Source of the DNA: CAZFGK01 sp964518635
Lineage (GTDB): Bacteria; Zixibacteria; MSB-5A5; GN15; FEB-12
Length of the DNA: 60,766 bases
Assembly: GCA_964518635.1 (NCBI GenBank)
Contig: CAZFGK010000020.1
Location: 1-60,766 of the forward strand
Reading direction: 5' to 3'
Shown here: piece by piece, positions 36,934-46,490 of the stretch
Layout of the letters: the number at the start of each line of letters is the position of its first letter
Numbering within the stretch: position 1 is the first letter of the stretch
Program-made: the position numbers and the translations under genes
The notes under the pieces: generated by a model
Told to the model about the DNA's origin: nothing
Databases searched by the model: none
The model's input: only the letters and a program-made list of their open reading frames with translations

Positions 36934-37574
36934 TAGGCGTTTTCCGCGTTTTCCGACCCTTCGACCTCGGAATTGGCCGCGACTGGCTTCTTGGCAGAAC
37001 CGGTCTCGGCGGCTTTCGGTTTGGTGGTTGTCTTTGAGGCCTGCGCCTTTTTGAAAACTTCCGGCTTCGGGTTCAACGTCACCGCCAGGGTGTTCCCTTC
37101 CATTTTGGGGTTCCCTTCGGCGTTTGCAATATCGGTGATCGCCGCGAGTACGCGATCCATGATGACATGCCCGAATTCCTGGTGGGCCATTTCACGACCC
37201 CGGTACTGTACCATCACCCGGACCTTGGAACCATCCTCGATAAATGACCGGAGATGCTTGGTCTTGAAATCGAAATCATGGTCATCGATCTTCGGACGAT
37301 AGCGCATCTCTTTCATCTGGAAGACATGCTGCTTCTTCTTGGCGATCTTATCCTTCTTGGACATTTCGTATTTGTATTTGCCGAAATCCATGATTCGGCA
37401 GACCGGTGGGCGTGAGTCGGGGGAGACTTCCACCAGATCAAGCTGAAGATCCTGCGCTCGCTGGAGGGCATCATTGACAGCCACAATACCAACTTGTTCC
37501 CCATTCGCGCCAATGAGTCGAACGGGTGAAATACGAATACGGGAATTAATCCGAATGTCCTTCAGGTTAGCGAT
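36933..37574 (-). CDS. infC: Translation initiation factor IF-3 with AUC start
   Basis: 213 residues from an in-frame ATC at 37574. The conserved N-terminal stretch INSRIRISPVRLIG and GEQVGIV lies upstream of the first GTG at 37484, so that GTG cannot be the start. No ATG, GTG or TTG is in frame upstream, while GGAGG (37580-37584) sits exactly 5 bases before the ATC. IF-3 genes commonly use AUU, AUC or AUA, through which IF-3 limits its own synthesis. A Lys/Glu/Ala-rich tail of ~35 residues follows the usual C-terminus. The out-of-frame ATG in the same site would read only three codons. Confidence 0.92.
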   Translation of the reverse strand: MANLKDIRINSRIRISPVRLIGANGEQVGIVAVNDALQRAQDLQLDLVEVSPDSRPPVCRIMDFGKYKYEMSKKDKIAKKKQHVFQMKEMRYRPKIDDHDFDFKTKHLRSFIEDGSKVRVMVQYRGREMAHQEFGHVIMDRVLAAITDIANAEGNPKMEGNTLAVTLNPKPEVFKKAQASKTTTKPKAAETGSAKKPVAANSEVEGSENAENA

Positions 37575-37628
37575 ACATTCCTCCGGGGAAGTAAGTGGGT
37601 GAGTCTGCGTGGACGGTATGCAGAGTCA

Positions 37629-39563
37629 TCACGAGGCCGCTCCGTGCAGCGCTCGTGATTCAATTTCAGTTTCAATCATTGAGATGGCTTCAGTCAGTGG
37701 TTTCACTCCTAAGTCCCCTTTGCCATGCTTGCGTACGGCAACTGATTGCGCGGCGGCTTCGCGACCTCCAATCACAAACATATAGGGGACTTTCATAACT
37801 TCGGCATCTCGAATCTTTCCATTTACCTTATCGGAACGGTGATCGATTCCGGCGCGAATTTTTTTTGAGCGAAGCATCGAGACTATCTCTTCCGCGTACG
37901 GAATCTGAGCATCGGTAATCGGCAGCACGCGCACCTGTTCAGGGGCAAGCCAGAGTGGCAGATCTCCTGCGTAATGTTCGAGCAGGACGCCAAAAAATCG
38001 CTCAATCGAACCAAGCAAGGCGCGGTGTATCATGATCGGTCGTTTTTGCTGACCGTCCTTATCGACATAGCTCAGGTCGAAACGCTCTGGGAGACTGAAA
38101 TCGAACTGAATCGTCCCGCATTGCCAGCTTCTGCCGATGGCATCCCGAATCATCAGATCGATCTTGGGGCCGTAGAATGCGCCGTCCCCTTCGTTCAAAG
38201 TGTATTTCAGTCCTGAAAGATCGAGTGCTTTCTTGAGACCTTCTTCGGCTCGATCCCAGTCTTCACGCAGTCCGATTGATTTGACCGGACGAGTCGAGAG
38301 AAAAAGATCGTAGTCGGTGAAGCCGAAGACTGCGAGCAAGTTGGTACAGAAATCTAGGAGCCAGACTAACTCCTCTTCCATCCGATCCTGCTGAACAAAA
38401 TGGTGGGCATCATCCTGCGTAAAGCCGCGAACTCGCATCAGCCCATGAAGAACACCGGCGCGCTCATAACGATAGACCGTTCCGAGTTCTGCCCAGCGCA
38501 GCGGAAGATCGCGATAGGACCAGAGACGGGATTTGTACATCTGGATATGGAACGGGCAGTTCATCGGCTTGAGCTGATATTTCCGTTCATCGACATCCAT
38601 CGGTCGAAACATGCTGTCGGCATAAAAGTCGGTATGACCACTTTTGTCCCAGAGGACACGATTGGCGATATGCGGGGAGTAGACCAGCTCGTACCCTTTT
38701 TCGATATGCCGCTCTTTCCAGAAAGATTCGATCTGGTGGCGAATTCGTGATCCACGCGGCAGCCAGAGAATCAGCCCCGGACCGACATCTTCGGTGACGG
38801 TGAACAGTTCGAGCTGTTTGCCGATGACCCGATGATCACGTCGTTTTGCCTCTTCCTGACGATGGATGTAATCATCAAGCATTGCCTGCTTTGGATAGGA
38901 AACGCCGTAGATTCGCTGGAGCATCGCCCGTTTTTCGTCCCCGCGCCAATAGGCACCGGAGGTGGCAATCAGCTTGATTGCCTTGACCATTCCGGTACGC
39001 GGAAGATGAGGACCACGGCAGAGGTCTTCGAAGCGAGAGTCATAATAGAAAGTCACCGTCTCATCGGTGAACCCTTCCAGAAGCTCTACTTTGTATGGGG
39101 CGTTCTGCTTGGTGAAATAGTCAATCGCCCAGAGCCGGTCTTTGACCTCGCATCGAAACGGCGCGTCTTCGGCGACAATTGCCGCCATACGCTCTTCGAT
39201 CTTGGCGAGGTCGTCGGTAGAAAATGGCTTGGGGACATCAAAGTCGTAGTACCAGCCCTCATCAATCGGCGGACCAATAGCTAGTTTCACATCGGGGAAA
39301 AGCTCCTGCACCGCCTGCGCCATAATATGGGAGCTGGAATGCCAGAAGACTTCCTTCCCCTGCGGGTGATCGAAAGTGAGGATTTCCAGACGAGCATCTG
39401 ATTCAATCGGGCGAGACAGATCGCGTAGTTCCCCATCGACCTTGGCGATTACCGCCTCTTTGGCGAGTCGCTGCGAAATCGACTCAGCAACTTTCTGGCT
39501 GGTGGTACCGGATGGGTACGTGCGCTGAGAACCGTCGGGCAGCGTGACCGTTATTTCAGACAT
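37629..39563 (-). CDS. thrS: Threonyl-tRNA synthetase
   Basis: 644 residues, standard length. An N-terminal TGS domain (about 1-62) is followed by the editing domain with HSSSHIMAQAV, the class II core with zinc ligands in MNCPFHIQMYK and the downstream His residues, motif 2 around RVRGFTQDDAHHF, motif 3 around HRALLGSIERFFG, and a C-terminal anticodon-binding domain. It precedes infC by 54 bp. No T-box was found in its 105-base leader after tRNA-Val; a small CGTCG-CTCG-CGACG hairpin sits there. Confidence 0.97.
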   Translation of the reverse strand: MSEITVTLPDGSQRTYPSGTTSQKVAESISQRLAKEAVIAKVDGELRDLSRPIESDARLEILTFDHPQGKEVFWHSSSHIMAQAVQELFPDVKLAIGPPIDEGWYYDFDVPKPFSTDDLAKIEERMAAIVAEDAPFRCEVKDRLWAIDYFTKQNAPYKVELLEGFTDETVTFYYDSRFEDLCRGPHLPRTGMVKAIKLIATSGAYWRGDEKRAMLQRIYGVSYPKQAMLDDYIHRQEEAKRRDHRVIGKQLELFTVTEDVGPGLILWLPRGSRIRHQIESFWKERHIEKGYELVYSPHIANRVLWDKSGHTDFYADSMFRPMDVDERKYQLKPMNCPFHIQMYKSRLWSYRDLPLRWAELGTVYRYERAGVLHGLMRVRGFTQDDAHHFVQQDRMEEELVWLLDFCTNLLAVFGFTDYDLFLSTRPVKSIGLREDWDRAEEGLKKALDLSGLKYTLNEGDGAFYGPKIDLMIRDAIGRSWQCGTIQFDFSLPERFDLSYVDKDGQQKRPIMIHRALLGSIERFFGVLLEHYAGDLPLWLAPEQVRVLPITDAQIPYAEEIVSMLRSKKIRAGIDHRSDKVNGKIRDAEVMKVPYMFVIGGREAAAQSVAVRKHGKGDLGVKPLTEAISMIETEIESRALHGAAS

Positions 39564-39668
39564 GAGATATCCTGATCATTCGAAGACATTATGAGAAGTA
39601 CTGGACGTCGCGAGCGACGCAGGAGAAGACGAATACGTTCATGACCACCATTGACTGTTGTGTAAACA

Positions 39669-39745
39669 TGGTGGGCGATAGTGGAATCGAACCACTGACC
39701 CCTTGCATGTCAAGCAAGTACTCTAACCATCTGAGCTAATCGCCC
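39669..39745 (-). tRNA. tRNA-Val (anticodon GAC)
   Basis: A complete 77-base cloverleaf including an encoded CCA end. The acceptor stem pairs GGGCGAT with ATCGCCC, the D stem GCTC with GAGT, the anticodon stem CTTGC with GCAAG around TTGACAT (anticodon GAC), and the T stem AGTGG with CCACT around TTCGATT. The discriminator base is A. It lies between the third TPR-glycosyltransferase and thrS. Confidence 0.97.
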
Positions 39746-39791
39746 AAGCAGATCAACATTATGCGTTGTCGAAGAAGATGCATGGATTGGC

Positions 39792-39820
39792 AAGCTACCC
39801 AGTCGGCTGAAACCTGTCAA
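39792..39820 (-). promoter_or_regulatory. Candidate sigma-70 promoter for tRNA-Val
   Basis: A perfect -35 box TTGACA (39815-39820) lies right after the glycosyltransferase stop, with TAGCTT 17 bases on (39792-39797, weak -10). A better -10, CATAAT (39758-39763), lies closer to the tRNA but lacks a clear -35. Either would start the tRNA-thrS transcript. Confidence 0.35.
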
Positions 39821-39824
39821 GGGT

Positions 39825-42254
39825 TCAACCGCTGACGATTTCAGAATGCGATTTTCTGGTGAGCATCGAGGGCAGTTCGGTCAGGAAGTCGCCGAGACGA
39901 TCCAGATGATGGGCAAGGGTGTAGCCGGACCAGACACGGCGCATCCCCCGCTGCGCGATGGCAAGTCGTTCTTCTGGATGCTCAAGGTAGTAAGCAAACA
40001 ATCGATGATAGTCGGCCGGGGTATCGGCGATAACGATCTCATCTTCCGTAAACAATTTCGAGAGTGCTTTGGCCCGGTCGACGATCTGGAAGCAACCGAG
40101 AGCGGGGATAATGTAACAGCGTTCGTTGAGTTCGTTGTACTGGTCAAGCTGCCCCTGCATATGGAAATTGGGGGCAATTCGAGCAGCTTGATAGCAAAGT
40201 GCTGCCTCTTCGACTGAGACTTCCCCGACACCATGATTCCAGCCTACTCCGGCGAGAATGCCGCGATGATTCCTCAGAATCGGTTCCAGATAGGCAGAAG
40301 TTTCTGTGACCTTGTTATGGGAATTGGTGCCGACGAAGAAATAGTCCCAGACCATGGGAAGATCATACGCAATGTGCTTGAGTGGATTGGCAGCAAAGGG
40401 GACGGAGATCAGTGGCTTGTCGAGGTTAAGAAAACGAGGATCACGGGCGGGATCGAGATGAAATGTCAGATAGAAATCTGCTGGTTGGTAGGAATGAGAG
40501 AGGGTGGTCACCCAGCCGACAAGAAGACCGCTTTTTCGTTTGTAGCTTTGCAATGCAGAGAGATCAAGCTGTTCAACAAATGCAGGATCGGCGACCGAGA
40601 GGAAAACTGTCGGCTGAAATTCTGTAAGCGCAGATTGCATCGAAACTCCCCAGGGGAGGAGTCGAGTCTGAATCCCAAGATGATTCAGCATATCCGCCCA
40701 ACTCTGGAACAGATATTTGAGAGCACCATTACTCGGAAGATGCAAGAGAAGTCGAATTGCTGACGCTGCGTGCTTCTGAGCGAATGAATCGAGGCAGTTC
40801 CGACGCAATCGACGCTGCTCTTCTACTATTCCACTTCGATCAGACTTCCCTGCTCGATCGGCAATAAATGCGAGGGATTGGATCAGGGTCTGTTGTTCGT
40901 CGACCTGAAAAATCCGACGAGAGGAAATCTCCGGCGCAGTTTCGAGGAAATTCAACTGCGATTCAAGTGATCCGCCGTTTGCAATAGACTTTACGAAGAG
41001 TGCAAAGGCCTGTTCATGTTCCCCCTTCCCTGCTATGAATACTCCTGCCGTGTTGAGTACTCGTGCATCGGAGGGTGCCGATTCAACGAGTGTGCGAACG
41101 AGGGTCTCGGCATCAGATGATTCAAGAGCGACTGCCGCATCTGTCATGACGCGGCTCGCTTCAAAGAACTGAGAATCACTTTTGAGCGCGGCTTCCGCGA
41201 AAAGTCGGGCGCGCTCATAGTCGGCGTGATCGAGGGCAATCTCCGCTTCGACCCATTTCTGACTCGCTTGATATGATTTTTCGAGTCGATTCGTTTCAAT
41301 CTGAAAACGTGAACTCAGGAGACGCGCCTCAGCGATCCATTTATCGATCAGATGATCAAATAAATGAAGTTGCTCATGTATTTCGATGCTGGTTTGTGCG
41401 GCAGTGAACATCCCCGGAATGCGAAACTGACGTTTCGCTTTCAAGAGGTCTTCCGCTTGCATGAGGCGAATCAAACTTTGGCGATCCCTTTCAACATAGG
41501 TGCCGTGAGAGGGGAGACTCAAGTAGAGATACGGGTCGATTTTTTCAGCGAAGTACTCTTTGACTGCAATCACTAGGCCGACGCGACGGCCGACATCACA
41601 ACTGGTGTTATTCCCGTGTGTTCGCCAGTTGAAGAGATGTCCGGGAATGAGTTTGGCATTCACTCCAGCTTGCAACGCGCGAATGGTGAAGAGCACATCC
41701 GCCCCCCAGCCATAGAGGAAACAGTTCCAGTGCAGCTTCTGTTTTCGCAGAAAATCGAGTCTGAAAATACCGTTATGTGGGAGCGGTACCGAACAGGTCT
41801 GCCAGGCACGTTTGAGTGCGGTCGATCGTTCCGTAGACCATGAAGTGTAGTCCCACTGATCGGTAATAACGCCTTCTGCATTGACAACATTGAGACCACC
41901 ACAGACCCAATCAAGTGCGGGATTTTCCCGAATCGCCATCACCATCGACTCAAAATAAGTCGGCTCAATGTAGTCATCCGAATCAAGGCGATACCAGAAA
42001 TCGCCGGGGGCAGTGTCGATCTCCTGATTGATCGTGCCGGTGTAACCCGCGACTCCATGATTCACAGTGCGAGCTGTAATACGAATTTTCTTGCCGTAGG
42101 ACTCTAAGATTTCAAGGGAGCCGTCGGTCGAGCAGTCGTCGATGACATGGATGTCTATCGCAGGGTAGGTCTGCGCCAAGACCGAGTCGATACACTGACG
42201 GATAAACCGGGCGTGGTTGTAGCAGGTGATTGAGACACTAATGCGCGGCGACAT
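39825..42254 (-). CDS. Two-headed glycosyltransferase: GT2 plus CgeB-like GT, with TPR-like middle
   Basis: 809 residues from the ATG at 42254, which has a strong GAGGAGG 4 bases before it; the longer frame to 42341 lies inside the methyltransferase gene. The N-terminal GT2 domain shows SVSITCYNHARFIRQ and RLDSDDY (metal-binding DxD). A helical TPR-like region (about 330-480) joins it to a C-terminal GT-B-like domain with the CgeB/Glyco_trans_1_2 look (RCYIIPALGCFQIVDR). It is the last gene of the sugar-modification group and overlaps the methyltransferase by 17 bp. It may add two sugars to one surface acceptor. Confidence 0.8.
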   Translation of the reverse strand: MSPRISVSITCYNHARFIRQCIDSVLAQTYPAIDIHVIDDCSTDGSLEILESYGKKIRITARTVNHGVAGYTGTINQEIDTAPGDFWYRLDSDDYIEPTYFESMVMAIRENPALDWVCGGLNVVNAEGVITDQWDYTSWSTERSTALKRAWQTCSVPLPHNGIFRLDFLRKQKLHWNCFLYGWGADVLFTIRALQAGVNAKLIPGHLFNWRTHGNNTSCDVGRRVGLVIAVKEYFAEKIDPYLYLSLPSHGTYVERDRQSLIRLMQAEDLLKAKRQFRIPGMFTAAQTSIEIHEQLHLFDHLIDKWIAEARLLSSRFQIETNRLEKSYQASQKWVEAEIALDHADYERARLFAEAALKSDSQFFEASRVMTDAAVALESSDAETLVRTLVESAPSDARVLNTAGVFIAGKGEHEQAFALFVKSIANGGSLESQLNFLETAPEISSRRIFQVDEQQTLIQSLAFIADRAGKSDRSGIVEEQRRLRRNCLDSFAQKHAASAIRLLLHLPSNGALKYLFQSWADMLNHLGIQTRLLPWGVSMQSALTEFQPTVFLSVADPAFVEQLDLSALQSYKRKSGLLVGWVTTLSHSYQPADFYLTFHLDPARDPRFLNLDKPLISVPFAANPLKHIAYDLPMVWDYFFVGTNSHNKVTETSAYLEPILRNHRGILAGVGWNHGVGEVSVEEAALCYQAARIAPNFHMQGQLDQYNELNERCYIIPALGCFQIVDRAKALSKLFTEDEIVIADTPADYHRLFAYYLEHPEERLAIAQRGMRRVWSGYTLAHHLDRLGDFLTELPSMLTRKSHSEIVSG

Positions 42255-43395
42255 CTGCCTCCTCAAAGAGCTCTTCCATGGTGATAATCTGGGTGGAAGC
42301 AGATAACTGCGGCATGAGTCGTGCGGCAATCTGTTGTCCAAACGTCTGCGACATTACCAGAAGAAGATCGGTCGGTCGCTTGATCAAATTTTCGGTTGGT
42401 TCAACTGGAATATTGAATGGAGGATAATAAGTCCCATGTAAGGCCGTGTTATCGTCGAAGAAACGAATTGAATGACTTGATTTGTTGAGCATGGTCAGTG
42501 CATTGATCATACGACCGGGGACAATGACGCCAATCTGCTTTCCCTGCTGATTCATTTCACTCATCAACTCGTCGAGTCTTGAGAGGTTGCTTTCAACGCG
42601 AGCTTTATGGTCATGAAATGAACAAATATTTCCACAATTGCTGGATTGAATCTCTATCGGAGTCTTGAGAATCGCGGAGGCATAGAGCATTCCGCCGAAT
42701 CCGGCTTTCTGGATGCTATCGGCATGAAAACCAGACGCACTAACCGTTGCCGAGAGTGATTCAGCTGTAAAGTAGGAGTAATGCTCATGGACGAGCATCG
42801 ACGGATCACCGAGAGCTATTGGACCGGAACAGTCGGGGACGGCGATGAGAAGGGCACCTTCTGGCGTGAGATATTCATTGAGCGAAGCAAGAAATGCGAC
42901 GGGTTCTTCGATATGCTCGACGAGCGCATAGGCAAGAATCAGGTCAAACTTCCCTTGAATCCGCTTTGACGGAAAGAAATCACGGATGAGTTGCAGATCA
43001 GCAGTCCTTGATTCGATTAACTGATTTCCCGGATCAATTCCGATCACCTGGTGACCCAGTGCCGCAAGCTCTCGCGCGAGATACCCATTGCCGCAGCCAA
43101 TGTCCAAAAATCGAAGTTTTCTCAAGCCAGTCTTTTCAATGTGCTTGAGTACTGAATGTAAAAAGTCATCCGCATACTTTCTCCCAATCCCCTCTTCACT
43201 CATCGCTCCGGTGATTACTGAGCCAGTTTTATAAGCTAGGGAGAGCGCATCTTGAACTTCGGGATTGACCATTTGTAGAAAACGGCCAGTGTTTGAGTCA
43301 ACATCGAGCCAAAAAGGAAGCGTGTCAGGAAGGGGCGCATTCGACGGAGTCGGACGATGCGACCAAACAAATGGTAGTTTCTCAATCTGCCACAT
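42238..43395 (-). CDS. SAM-dependent methyltransferase with C-terminal Rossmann-like domain
   Basis: 385 residues. The class I methyltransferase core has FLDIGCGNGYLAREL (SAM-binding) and VIGIDPG. The C-terminal ~120 residues (QIGVIVPGRMINAL, then DLLLVMSQTFGQQIA) resemble the C-terminal domain of sugar C-methyltransferases (Methyltransf_13/14 type). Its ATG shares one base with the TGA of the ATP-grasp gene (TGATG), so the two are coupled. A sugar or nucleotide-sugar substrate is inferred from neighbours. Confidence 0.8.
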   Translation of the reverse strand: MWQIEKLPFVWSHRPTPSNAPLPDTLPFWLDVDSNTGRFLQMVNPEVQDALSLAYKTGSVITGAMSEEGIGRKYADDFLHSVLKHIEKTGLRKLRFLDIGCGNGYLARELAALGHQVIGIDPGNQLIESRTADLQLIRDFFPSKRIQGKFDLILAYALVEHIEEPVAFLASLNEYLTPEGALLIAVPDCSGPIALGDPSMLVHEHYSYFTAESLSATVSASGFHADSIQKAGFGGMLYASAILKTPIEIQSSNCGNICSFHDHKARVESNLSRLDELMSEMNQQGKQIGVIVPGRMINALTMLNKSSHSIRFFDDNTALHGTYYPPFNIPVEPTENLIKRPTDLLLVMSQTFGQQIAARLMPQLSASTQIITMEELFEEADVAAH

Positions 43396-44489
43396 CAGGA
43401 GACCTGTGACTCTGGGATTACGGCTTCAGCCAGCCCTCGTGCGACAATGCCGTGACGGTAGGAAAAGCGTTGTTCACATTGCTCTTTCAAGTGATATCTC
43501 CGAATAAGCAATTCTGGCTCGTTATAGCCAAGCAAGGCGCGCATGGCACTGGTGCCGCTAAATCTCGGATTGATCTCAAATATCCACACCTGGTTATTAT
43601 CGTCCACTCGGCACTGGATGTTAATCGCAGAACGGGCATTCAGCTTGAGTGCGACCGCCTCACACACAGATCGAAGTTCTGGGAATTCCCGCACCTCTCC
43701 TTGTGACAGCCCGGAAGAGACCACCAGATACTCCCCCAGTTCTTTTCGATTTGTCCGATTTGGTGCTTTCAGGCGAACTCCCAGCGGGGTGTCAAGAAAA
43801 CGTCTCATGGCGATTGATTGCCAGATGACACCATCCGGACCACACAGCACTCCGACGGTGAATTCCTTGTCTGCGCGACCAACGTAGGGCTGAACCAGAA
43901 GCTCTGAGCAAAATGCACCAAGATAGTCGCGCAGTGATTCTAGCTCCTCTTTCGATTGAGCGAGATAAACATGCGCCGAGCCGCCACTCATCCGATACGG
44001 CTTCACAATAACGGGGTAGTTGAGAGACGCGAGGTGGAAGTTATCCTGACCGAGTATCATTGATGCAGGAGTATGAAATCCGTGCGACTCCAGCCAACTC
44101 GTGAGTTGCATCTTGTCGAGGCAGCGATTGACCACCGCAGCAGGATTGACCGGAACGAAAAGCCCGGCGGATTCGAGTTTTGATAGTCCGTTGGAAATCA
44201 CCCTCAATTCCGCATCTGATCCGGGCAAGATGACTGAAATCTCATGCTGCATGCAGACAGCAATGAGTTCGCCGAGGTAATCGGGATGTGATGCACCGGG
44301 CAGATCGACGATCTGGTCAACCAGTGTCAGCGAGTAGGCGCGGCGGTCGAGATTGCTTCCGTAGATACTGCATTGGAGTGAAGAAAGGCGCAGTGCCTTG
44401 ACAAGCTGCTCCCCCACTGTTCCGCCACCGACGCCGGTGACCAGTACTCGAAGCTTCGGATGAGGAATGCGTAAAGCTGGTGATTCCAT
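43395..44489 (-). CDS. ATP-grasp enzyme
   Basis: 364 residues. An N-terminal pre-ATP-grasp domain with VLVTGVGGGTVGEQLVKAL is followed by the ATP-grasp fold: PVIVKPYRMSGGSAHVYL (ATP-binding Lys) and the metal-binding VWIFEINPRFSGTSAMR. It resembles the carbamoyl-phosphate-synthase-like ATP-grasp proteins often found in surface-polysaccharide and flagellin-modification loci, which join a carboxylate to an amine. The substrate is unknown. It lies between the epimerase and the methyltransferase. Confidence 0.82.
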   Translation of the reverse strand: MESPALRIPHPKLRVLVTGVGGGTVGEQLVKALRLSSLQCSIYGSNLDRRAYSLTLVDQIVDLPGASHPDYLGELIAVCMQHEISVILPGSDAELRVISNGLSKLESAGLFVPVNPAAVVNRCLDKMQLTSWLESHGFHTPASMILGQDNFHLASLNYPVIVKPYRMSGGSAHVYLAQSKEELESLRDYLGAFCSELLVQPYVGRADKEFTVGVLCGPDGVIWQSIAMRRFLDTPLGVRLKAPNRTNRKELGEYLVVSSGLSQGEVREFPELRSVCEAVALKLNARSAINIQCRVDDNNQVWIFEINPRFSGTSAMRALLGYNEPELLIRRYHLKEQCEQRFSYRHGIVARGLAEAVIPESQVS

Positions 44490-44525
44490 TCGCGGTCGAA
44501 TATCGAATCGAATCAGAGTTCTCGG

Positions 44526-45545
44526 CTAGCTTAAAACTGCACTGGTGAGAAGTGACTCTGCTGCCTGCTGTTTCCGATAGAAATCCGCGGTGCGACGAAT
44601 CCCTTCATCGAGATCAACTTTAGCCTGAAAACCGACGAGCTCTTTCGCTTTGCTCACACTCGGAACACGCAATTCAACATCCGGTCCACTGCGATCAATA
44701 AACTCAATGGAAGATTTTGAACCGAGTACTCTAACCACGGTCTGCGCGAGACCGTAGATGGTAATCACGGCCCGTGCATTTCCGATATTGAATGATTCCC
44801 CAACTGCATTCGGATGCCAGATGGAAAGTTCGAGGCCGTCGATGAAATCATCGATATAGCACCAGGCACGAATCTGGTTGCCGTCCCCATGAATGAGCAG
44901 CGGCTTGTTCTGCAGGGCACGCTGAATGAAGACAGACATCGCCCCTTCCCCAACCTGCCCGGGGCCGTAGACATTGAACGGACGCACACAAACGGTCGGG
45001 AGATTGAATTGAGTATGATAAGCCGTAGTCAGATGCTCAGCGGCAAGTTTGCTTACGGCGTAGGTCCAGCGGGCTTCACCCACCGCACCGATGTGCGTGG
45101 TGTCGGTCTCTTCCGAACGAAATGCCGCACTCCCGAAGACTTCACTGGTGGAAAAATCGATGAAACGTTCGAGTGAATTCAATGAGGCGGCTGCTTCGAG
45201 TGCTTTGGCGGTCCCAAGCATGTTGACCCGCATTGTCTCGACCGGCTTCTTGATGACCGTGTCAATGCCGGCTATCGCCGCACAGTGCACTACGATCTGC
45301 GAGCCACGCATCGCCTGTTCTAGTTGAGGATAGTCGAGGATATCCCCTTCGATGACGGTCAAATTTTGATGATTCCGCCATGATCGGGTGCTGAGTGAGT
45401 CTCTGCGGAAGCTATCGAAAATAGTAATGTCGTTGAATTCAATCAGACGTTCGATCAGACCGGTGCCGATGAATCCGGCACCACCGGTAACAAAAATCCG
45501 TTTCCCCTGAATGGGACAGGATTCAAAGATAGTTTCTCGATGCAC
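44526..45545 (-). CDS. NAD-dependent sugar epimerase/dehydratase
   Basis: 339 residues of the extended short-chain dehydrogenase type. The NAD-binding GGAGFIGTGLIERL is at about 21-34 and the active-site YAVSK follows a Ser/Thr-rich strand, as in UDP-glucose 4-epimerase and dTDP-sugar dehydratases. RPFNVYGPGQ is typical of nucleotide-sugar binding. It opens the four-gene sugar group and starts 61 bp after the HDOD gene. Confidence 0.9.
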   Translation of the reverse strand: MHRETIFESCPIQGKRIFVTGGAGFIGTGLIERLIEFNDITIFDSFRRDSLSTRSWRNHQNLTVIEGDILDYPQLEQAMRGSQIVVHCAAIAGIDTVIKKPVETMRVNMLGTAKALEAAASLNSLERFIDFSTSEVFGSAAFRSEETDTTHIGAVGEARWTYAVSKLAAEHLTTAYHTQFNLPTVCVRPFNVYGPGQVGEGAMSVFIQRALQNKPLLIHGDGNQIRAWCYIDDFIDGLELSIWHPNAVGESFNIGNARAVITIYGLAQTVVRVLGSKSSIEFIDRSGPDVELRVPSVSKAKELVGFQAKVDLDEGIRRTADFYRKQQAAESLLTSAVLS

Positions 45546-45605
45546 GTTGCGACCTCCTGGTCAATTGCTGTCGCTACATCCAGCAGCGACCGTGTGGGGA
45601 TGGGC

Positions 45606-46484
45606 TTAGCTCAATCCCGCCATTTTCATAAATGTCTCGGACTTCAGATATTCTTCACGTAAAGCGTCTTGAATTGGTTCTAGTTCTTCGTGAGTAAGAC
45701 CAAGCCGTGCCGGGACAGCCACATCCAATTCACCAACGAGATGTGCTTCAAGCGGTGTATAGAATGTCGATTTCGACATCCAATTCGCGAGGTTGACCAG
45801 CGCGCACAGCGGCTCGGTACTCTCTCGTGGGGTGTGATGATTCGCGATCGACTCGATAAGCATGGAGGGAAGTTTCCACTGGGTCGTCAATACGGCTCCG
45901 ATTTGAGCATGATTGAAACCGAGGACTTCGTTTTCGATCACATAGGTCTCTTTGGTCTTGTCCTTGAGACGAACTTCATTGAAACGGATGTACTCGTTAT
46001 GCAGGTAGCTACAGACCACGATCTTACCAATGTCATGAAGCAAACCTGCTGAAAAAGCAGCGTCTGGGTCTATGGTCACGCGTGCCGTTGCCTTGCGAGC
46101 AAGAATGCGACTGCAAAAAGCGGTCGCAAGAGAGTGACGCCAGAATTTTTCGGTGAATTCTTTGTCTGACTTGTCTCCACGAAACATATCGAGAACTGAT
46201 GCAGAAAGAACCAAATTCTTAACTGCTTCCATCCCGATTATGACTACGGCCTGTTTAACGGAGTCGATTTCGCGAGAGAGGCCGTAGAAAGCCGAATTGG
46301 TCAACTTGAGGACCTTGACCGACATGGCAGGATCTTCCGCAAGCAACGATGCTACTTGTGCTGCTGATGCATTTGGTGAGTTGATAACTTTTTGAATTTG
46401 ATCAAATACAATCGGAGGGGTAGGCAGATTACGAATATTCGTAACTACCTGCTTGACCTTGTTATCTATAGCGACGGTCGTCAT
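45606..46484 (-). CDS. HDOD-domain protein
   Basis: 292 residues. The HDOD domain is marked by LPTPPIVFDQIQKVIN, LLAEDPAMSVKVLKLTNSAF and the HD-like GLLHDIGKIVV. These proteins act in signalling and gene control, often with c-di-GMP or flagellar systems; the catalytic activity is not settled for the family. It follows the FlgM-like gene by 6 bp, so it belongs to the flagellar transcript. Confidence 0.9.
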   Translation of the reverse strand: MTTVAIDNKVKQVVTNIRNLPTPPIVFDQIQKVINSPNASAAQVASLLAEDPAMSVKVLKLTNSAFYGLSREIDSVKQAVVIIGMEAVKNLVLSASVLDMFRGDKSDKEFTEKFWRHSLATAFCSRILARKATARVTIDPDAAFSAGLLHDIGKIVVCSYLHNEYIRFNEVRLKDKTKETYVIENEVLGFNHAQIGAVLTTQWKLPSMLIESIANHHTPRESTEPLCALVNLANWMSKSTFYTPLEAHLVGELDVAVPARLGLTHEELEPIQDALREEYLKSETFMKMAGLS

Positions 46485-46490
46485 AACTAC

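Noticed and set aside
39564..39668. Possible T-box or threonine attenuator before thrS
   Set aside because: The leader is only 105 bases, lacks the T-box core and antiterminator, and shows just one small 5-bp hairpin.
40233..40763. Plus-strand open frame of 176 codons
   Set aside because: Antisense to the two-headed glycosyltransferase; no protein features.
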